NCBI RefSeq assembly: GCF_002155975.1
Contig: NZ_MUMI01000162.1
Location: 1 to 32,688 of the forward strand
Length of the DNA stretch: 32,688 nucleotides
Reading direction: 5' to 3'
Origin: Amycolatopsis kentuckyensis
GTDB lineage: Bacteria; Actinomycetota; Actinomycetes; Mycobacteriales; Pseudonocardiaceae
Made by a program: the position numbers and the translations under genes. Shown here one piece after another: positions 28,856 through 32,688 of this stretch. Within the stretch, counting starts at the first letter, position 1, and each line of letters begins with the position of its first letter. Under the pieces are notes generated by a model, which was given only the letters and a program-made list of their open reading frames with translations, had not been told where the DNA came from and did not search any database.

Positions 28856-30835
28856 ATGAACACCCCCACCCGATCCGCAGAGGACGCTCCGGCAGCCACC
28901 GATGTCGAACGAGCACTCACCCAGCTGTGGGCCTCGGCGCTCGGGATCGCGGAGATCGGACTCGACGAAGACTTCTTCGCCCTCGGAGGCAGTTCCATAC
29001 AGGCGTTCGAGGTCGCCGCGGCGCTGAGCGACCGGCTGGGCGTCGAACTGCCGGTCGATGTCCTGTTCTCCGTGCCGACCATCCGCCAGGCCGCCCAAGC
29101 CGTCATCGGGGCCGACGCCGCCGCCGTACGGCGGCCCGCGCTGGATCCCGGGGCCGATCTGCGGGCCTCGGCCAGCCAGGAACGCATCTGGTTCGCCGAA
29201 CAATGGCGCCCTGGCACCGCGACTTACCACATGCCGTGGGCAGTGGACATTCGCGGCGCGCTGGACCGCGGCGCCCTGCTGCGCGCGCTCGACCTGCTGG
29301 TGTCGCGGCACGAAATCCTGCGCACCGCGTTCCCCACCCGGGACGGCCGGCCGAACCCGGTCGTGCGGACGGAGCCATGGCTTCCGGTGGCCGAGCACGA
29401 CCTCGGTCGCGTCGCACCCGGATCACGTGCGCAACTGGCCGAAACGACCCTCGCCGACCAGGCGCGCCGACCGTTCGACCTCGAGCACGGCCCACTCGTG
29501 CGTGCGGATCTGCTCAGGCTTTCCGCGCGGGAACACATCCTGCTGCTGACGATGCACCATCTGGTCGGCGACGCATGGTCGACCCGCGCTCTCCTGGCGG
29601 AGGTGACCGAGGCGTACACCGCGTACGCCAGTGGCGGTGAACCGGCGCTGCCGGAACCGCCCATGCCGTTCGGCGCGTTCGCCGCCCAGCAGCGATCGGC
29701 TGTCGAAGACGGAACGTTCGCCGATTCCGTCGCCTATTGGGCCGACGCACTGGCCGGTGTACCGCCGGATCCCGTCACCGTGGCGCCGAGCGGGCACAGC
29801 GGTTCCGGCGGGCACGTTGTGGGCTTCGAACTGACGGACGAGCTTTCGTCGGGGATCCGCGAACTCGGCAGGCAGCTGGCGGCGACTCCGTTCACCGTGC
29901 TCGCGACCGCCGTGGCCGCGCTGCTCAACGCCCGCACCGGGCGGGAGGACGTCGTACTCGGCACGACTGCCGCGAACCGGGAACGGGCCGACATCGCGCC
30001 GATCATCGGCCCGGTGTTCAACTTGCTTCCGCTGCGGTTCCGGGTCCCCGCCGACGCGACGTTCGCCGCGCTGGTCGCCCGGGCGAAACCTGCCGTCCTC
30101 GGTGCTTTCGCCCACCAGGAAGTACCCTTCGACGTGCTGGTCCGCCGGCTGGCACCGGACCGCGAACTGAACGCGCTGCCGTTCTTCCGGGTTCTCTTCG
30201 AGCTTTCGCCGGAGCCGGAGCCGGTGACCGCCGCAGGTCTGTCCTGGAGGCCTCGGCTGGTCGACACCGGAACCGCCAAGTACGACCTCGCCGTCACGAT
30301 CACCGAGTCCGGCACCCGGTTCCGCGGCGCGCTCACCTACGATTGCGGGCGCTATGACGCCGCCGACGCGGAGCGCTTCGCGGGTGATCTGCTCGACACG
30401 TTGGAGCACGCCTGCGCAGACCCGCACCGGGAGCGACCGGCCGCCGGACGACCGGAGCCGGCAGCGGAAGCCCTGGACGAGGCGGCCGGCGACGCCGACG
30501 CGGAGCCGGATCACCTCGAACGCCTGTTGATCCGGCTGTGGGCGGACTTGCTCCAGCGGGAACCGGCAGGGATCGCCACCGGCGAAAGCTTCTTCGCGCT
30601 CGCCGGCACCTCGCTCGAAATCGCCCGGCTGGTGGCCTGGCTGCGCTCGGAAATGCGCGTCCCGGTCAATCCGCTGCAGATCTACCAGCGCCCGACGGTG
30701 GCGGCCCTGGCCGCAGCCGTGCTCGCGGCCGAGCCGGAACCGGGATACGCCCACCACCTCGCCAGGGTGCTGCTCCGGCTCCGGGAGACCGGCTCGGACC
30801 GCTGGCATCCCATCGTTCCGGGGACCTCGGCGTGA
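28856..30835 (+). CDS. NRPS protein with carrier-condensation-carrier domains and no adenylation domain
   Basis: 659 residues from ATG 28856 with GAGGAGGACCGCCG upstream. First carrier domain (about 15-85): EDFFALGGSSIQAFE with Ser47 as phosphopantetheine site. Condensation domain (about 100-520): ASQERIWFAEQWRPG, LTMHHLVGDAWSTRA with His234, His235 and Asp239 (HHxxxDx, Ala replacing the usual Gly), GPVFNLLPLRF and PFDVLVRRLAPDR. Second carrier domain (about 555-630): FFALAGTSLEIAR with Ser586. There is no adenylation and no thioesterase domain. Both carriers must therefore be loaded by enzymes acting in trans, and the condensation domain would join the units they hold. The stop overlaps the next gene's start (GTGA). 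This is an unusual starter or bridging module of a peptide pathway. Confidence 0.92.
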   Translation: MNTPTRSAEDAPAATDVERALTQLWASALGIAEIGLDEDFFALGGSSIQAFEVAAALSDRLGVELPVDVLFSVPTIRQAAQAVIGADAAAVRRPALDPGADLRASASQERIWFAEQWRPGTATYHMPWAVDIRGALDRGALLRALDLLVSRHEILRTAFPTRDGRPNPVVRTEPWLPVAEHDLGRVAPGSRAQLAETTLADQARRPFDLEHGPLVRADLLRLSAREHILLLTMHHLVGDAWSTRALLAEVTEAYTAYASGGEPALPEPPMPFGAFAAQQRSAVEDGTFADSVAYWADALAGVPPDPVTVAPSGHSGSGGHVVGFELTDELSSGIRELGRQLAATPFTVLATAVAALLNARTGREDVVLGTTAANRERADIAPIIGPVFNLLPLRFRVPADATFAALVARAKPAVLGAFAHQEVPFDVLVRRLAPDRELNALPFFRVLFELSPEPEPVTAAGLSWRPRLVDTGTAKYDLAVTITESGTRFRGALTYDCGRYDAADAERFAGDLLDTLEHACADPHRERPAAGRPEPAAEALDEAAGDADAEPDHLERLLIRLWADLLQREPAGIATGESFFALAGTSLEIARLVAWLRSEMRVPVNPLQIYQRPTVAALAAAVLAAEPEPGYAHHLARVLLRLRETGSDRWHPIVPGTSA

Positions 30836-32385
30836 AAAGGTTCGAGTTGAACTACGCGCAGCGGCGCAGCCTTTACCGGACTCCCGCTCGAGAGGTCTAC
30901 ACGATCACGGTCGCGGTCGAGCCGCCGGCCGGGACGACCGAGCAAGCCGCGCGAGCGGCGCTGGACGAACTGGTGGCGGCGCATGAGGCGCTGCGCTCCC
31001 GCCTGGTGTTCACCCGGGACGGCCGCCCGCTGCAAGAGGTCACCGAAGCGCGAGACGGGGTCGAGGTCGTCCTGCAGCCGATCCGGCACTCCGGTGAGAT
31101 CCCGGACACCGCCGTCGCCGAACCAGCGCCGGTGGACCCCCGGACCCACGCAGGCAGGTGCCGGCTGTACACCCTGGACGGATCGGTGCGGTCCGTCGTC
31201 CTCACCGTGACGCACCTGTTCGCCGACGGCGTGAGCCAGGGCGTGCTGTACCGGGACCTCACCGCGCTGCTGCGCGGAGAACGGCTGCCCGGCACCGCGA
31301 ACCGCAGGCAGGCAAGCGACTACGCCGACCCCCTGCTGGCCGCGACCACCCGCGAAAACACCGAGTTCTGGAAGAGGCGGCTCGCGGATGCCCCCCGGGC
31401 GTGCACCTTCGGCGGTTACTCCCGTACCAGCGAGGAGGAGCTGCAGATCGCGCGCCGGGCGGATGACCGGGTGCAGGAGGCAGTCATGGCCGCCGCGCGC
31501 GAGGTCGGCGCCTCCGCGTTCACGGTGTGGGCGACGGCGCTCAGCGCGCTGGTGAGCGTCTACACCGGACAGGACCGGCAGGTGTTCCGGTCCGTGTCGG
31601 CCAACCGGCTCGAGCCTGCTGACGAGGAAGCGGTGGCCAACCTGGCACAGCCCGTCTACATCCGGCTCGACGGCGAACAACGGGACACTCTCCGGCACCG
31701 TGCCGAGCTGGTGCTCGAAGCGAGTATCGACGCCCACACCCGTGGTGTTTTCGACGCCGCGGAGCTGTTGGCGTGGCTGGACTCTCCCGGCGTCCGGCGC
31801 GGCGTCGCCTTCCGGCCGGCGTTCGATCTCAACTTCCTCGTCCACGACGACGGCATGCGCGCACCGACCGGCGATTACGTCCAGCGACGGCGGGTGGTGC
31901 CCGCCAGGGCCACCGCCGACCTGGCCGTCCAGGTCCAGCAGGGGCCGACGACACACGTGCGGGTGACCGCAGGTGAACCGATCTGGACCGCCCGGGCCGC
32001 CGGCGCCATCGCCACCGATCTGTCCGGGGTACTGCGGCTGCTCCGCGATCGTCCGGACCTGCCGGTCCACGACCTCCCCCTCGCGCGGTTGAGGAGCGCT
32101 TCCCTTCTGCAGCACGGGCATCCGAGTGGGATCGGCATCGACGACGATGCCCAGCGGGCCCTGCTGACCGGTGTCGCCGGGGTGCGCTCCGCGAGCTGGA
32201 CAGCGCTGCCCGCCGCGGACGGGATGCGGGTGCTGGCCGCGGTCGAGACCGAAGGGCCGATCGACGCCGACGCACTCGCCCGGTTCTACACCGGCCGGCA
32301 GCCGTGGATCTGCGGAGCCGTCGTGCCCGACCGGATCGAAGCCCAATGCCCGGAAATTGCCGCTGCGAAGGAAACGATGCGATGA
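30832..32385 (+). CDS. Free-standing condensation-like protein with a possible adenylation-subdomain-like tail
   Basis: 517 residues from GTG 30832, overlapping the NRPS stop. Residues 1-~415 show a condensation fold: ELNYAQRRSLYRTPAR, LDELVAAHEALRSRLVF and VTHLFADGVSQGVL. Here the HHxxxDG motif reads T-H-L-F-A-D-G with His128, Asp132 and Gly133; the first His is Thr but the catalytic second His is kept. From about 425 to the end, AGVRSASWTALPAADGMRVL and VETEGPIDADALARF resemble the small C-terminal subdomain of adenylate-forming enzymes. The expected role is amide or ester bond formation between carrier-bound units, using the neighbour's second carrier as donor or acceptor. Its stop overlaps the aminotransferase start (ATGA), so the genes are coupled. 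The tail assignment is tentative. Confidence 0.8.
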   Translation: MKRFELNYAQRRSLYRTPAREVYTITVAVEPPAGTTEQAARAALDELVAAHEALRSRLVFTRDGRPLQEVTEARDGVEVVLQPIRHSGEIPDTAVAEPAPVDPRTHAGRCRLYTLDGSVRSVVLTVTHLFADGVSQGVLYRDLTALLRGERLPGTANRRQASDYADPLLAATTRENTEFWKRRLADAPRACTFGGYSRTSEEELQIARRADDRVQEAVMAAAREVGASAFTVWATALSALVSVYTGQDRQVFRSVSANRLEPADEEAVANLAQPVYIRLDGEQRDTLRHRAELVLEASIDAHTRGVFDAAELLAWLDSPGVRRGVAFRPAFDLNFLVHDDGMRAPTGDYVQRRRVVPARATADLAVQVQQGPTTHVRVTAGEPIWTARAAGAIATDLSGVLRLLRDRPDLPVHDLPLARLRSASLLQHGHPSGIGIDDDAQRALLTGVAGVRSASWTALPAADGMRVLAAVETEGPIDADALARFYTGRQPWICGAVVPDRIEAQCPEIAAAKETMR

Positions 32386-32688
32386 GCCGCAAACCCGCCG
32401 TGCTCGGTGGCCCGCCGTTGCTGGCCGATCCGCTGCCGATGACCCGCCCGACCATCGTCGCCGACGACGAACTGTTCGACCACTTCGGCGCGATCTTCGC
32501 CAGCGGCATGCTCACCAACGGCCCGGCGGTGGCGGAATTCGAGCGGCAGGTCGCCGCGTACCTGCAGGTCGGCGACGTCATCGCGGTCAGCAGCTGCACC
32601 ACCGGGCTGATCCTCGTGCTGCGCTGTCTTTCCGCGTCCGGCTCGGTCATCCTGCCCAGCTTCACGTTCATGGCCAGCGGGCACGCCG
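32382..32688 (+). CDS. DegT/DnrJ/EryC1-type PLP aminotransferase, 3' end outside the window
   Basis: The first 102 residues from ATG 32382. GGPPLLADPLPMTRPTI and FASGMLTNGPAVAEFERQVA, then AVSSCTTGLILVLRCLSA and ILPSFTFMASGHA, follow the family's usual start: substrate loop, the TNGP motif and the cofactor-phosphate loop with Ser/Cys-Thr-Thr-Gly. The catalytic Lys is beyond the window. The family transaminates keto-sugars or, in some cyclitol pathways, keto-inositols, using PLP and Glu or Gln. In this NRPS setting it may supply an amino sugar, aminocyclitol or amino-alcohol building block for condensation. It is coupled to the preceding gene by ATGA overlap. Confidence 0.9.
   Translation, partial: MSRKPAVLGGPPLLADPLPMTRPTIVADDELFDHFGAIFASGMLTNGPAVAEFERQVAAYLQVGDVIAVSSCTTGLILVLRCLSASGSVILPSFTFMASGHA

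Overview
High-GC actinobacterial DNA. The GC-rich codon third positions, frequent GTG starts, repeated ATGA/GTGA four-base gene overlaps, long GC-rich hairpin terminators and dense regulatory and biosynthetic content suggest a filamentous actinomycete, perhaps of the Amycolatopsis/Pseudonocardia type. The genus is an inference. No rRNA, tRNA or CRISPR array was seen.

Layout: (1) 1-2900 is a graveyard of mobile and biosynthetic remnants: a tyrosine recombinase broken in several frames, a low-GC stretch with palindromes, a small membrane protein with its own terminator, a truncated asparagine-oxygenase-like fragment and a phage terminase fragment. (2) 2922-9179 holds ordinary accessory genes: a trypsin-fold protease without signal peptide, an ECF sigma factor, an ArsR/DUF5937-type regulator, a cyclotransferase-like protein, a secreted HAF-repeat protein and an orphan NarL-type regulator. 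(3) 9251-13138 is a tightly coupled minus-strand operon: a 47-codon peptide ORF, an MFS exporter, an ATP-grasp ligase and an acyl-CoA-dehydrogenase-fold flavoprotein. It lies opposite an alpha/beta hydrolase across a region with two phased palindromes. It looks like a compact peptide-ligase pathway and may be a RiPP locus. (4) 14187-16280 encodes one polypeptide joining an ECF sigma factor, a zinc anti-sigma motif, a membrane span and extracellular BACON/Ig-like repeats. (5) 16686-22088 pairs a Ser/Thr-rich candidate precursor peptide and a radical SAM enzyme with a divergent HTH-nSTAND-WD40 protein (14 WD units). This is the best candidate for an undescribed system. (6) 22089-24640 has a decayed gene, a TetR regulator with two clear operator copies, a divergent atypical SDR protein and a truncated secreted-protein remnant. 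(7) 24643-32688 is the left edge of a nonribosomal peptide cluster: on the minus strand a UbiA prenyltransferase, then a histidine kinase and response regulator with a good promoter; on the plus strand an MbtH-like protein, a LuxR-type regulator, a small helical protein, a T-C-T NRPS without adenylation domain, a free-standing condensation-like protein and the start of a DegT aminotransferase that runs off the window.

How the genes work together: three separate stretches combine a peptide carrier or precursor with modifying enzymes (ATP-grasp, radical SAM, NRPS), each with its own regulation. The NRPS block lacks its adenylation domain here, so the MbtH partner and monomer-activating enzymes should lie beyond the right edge.
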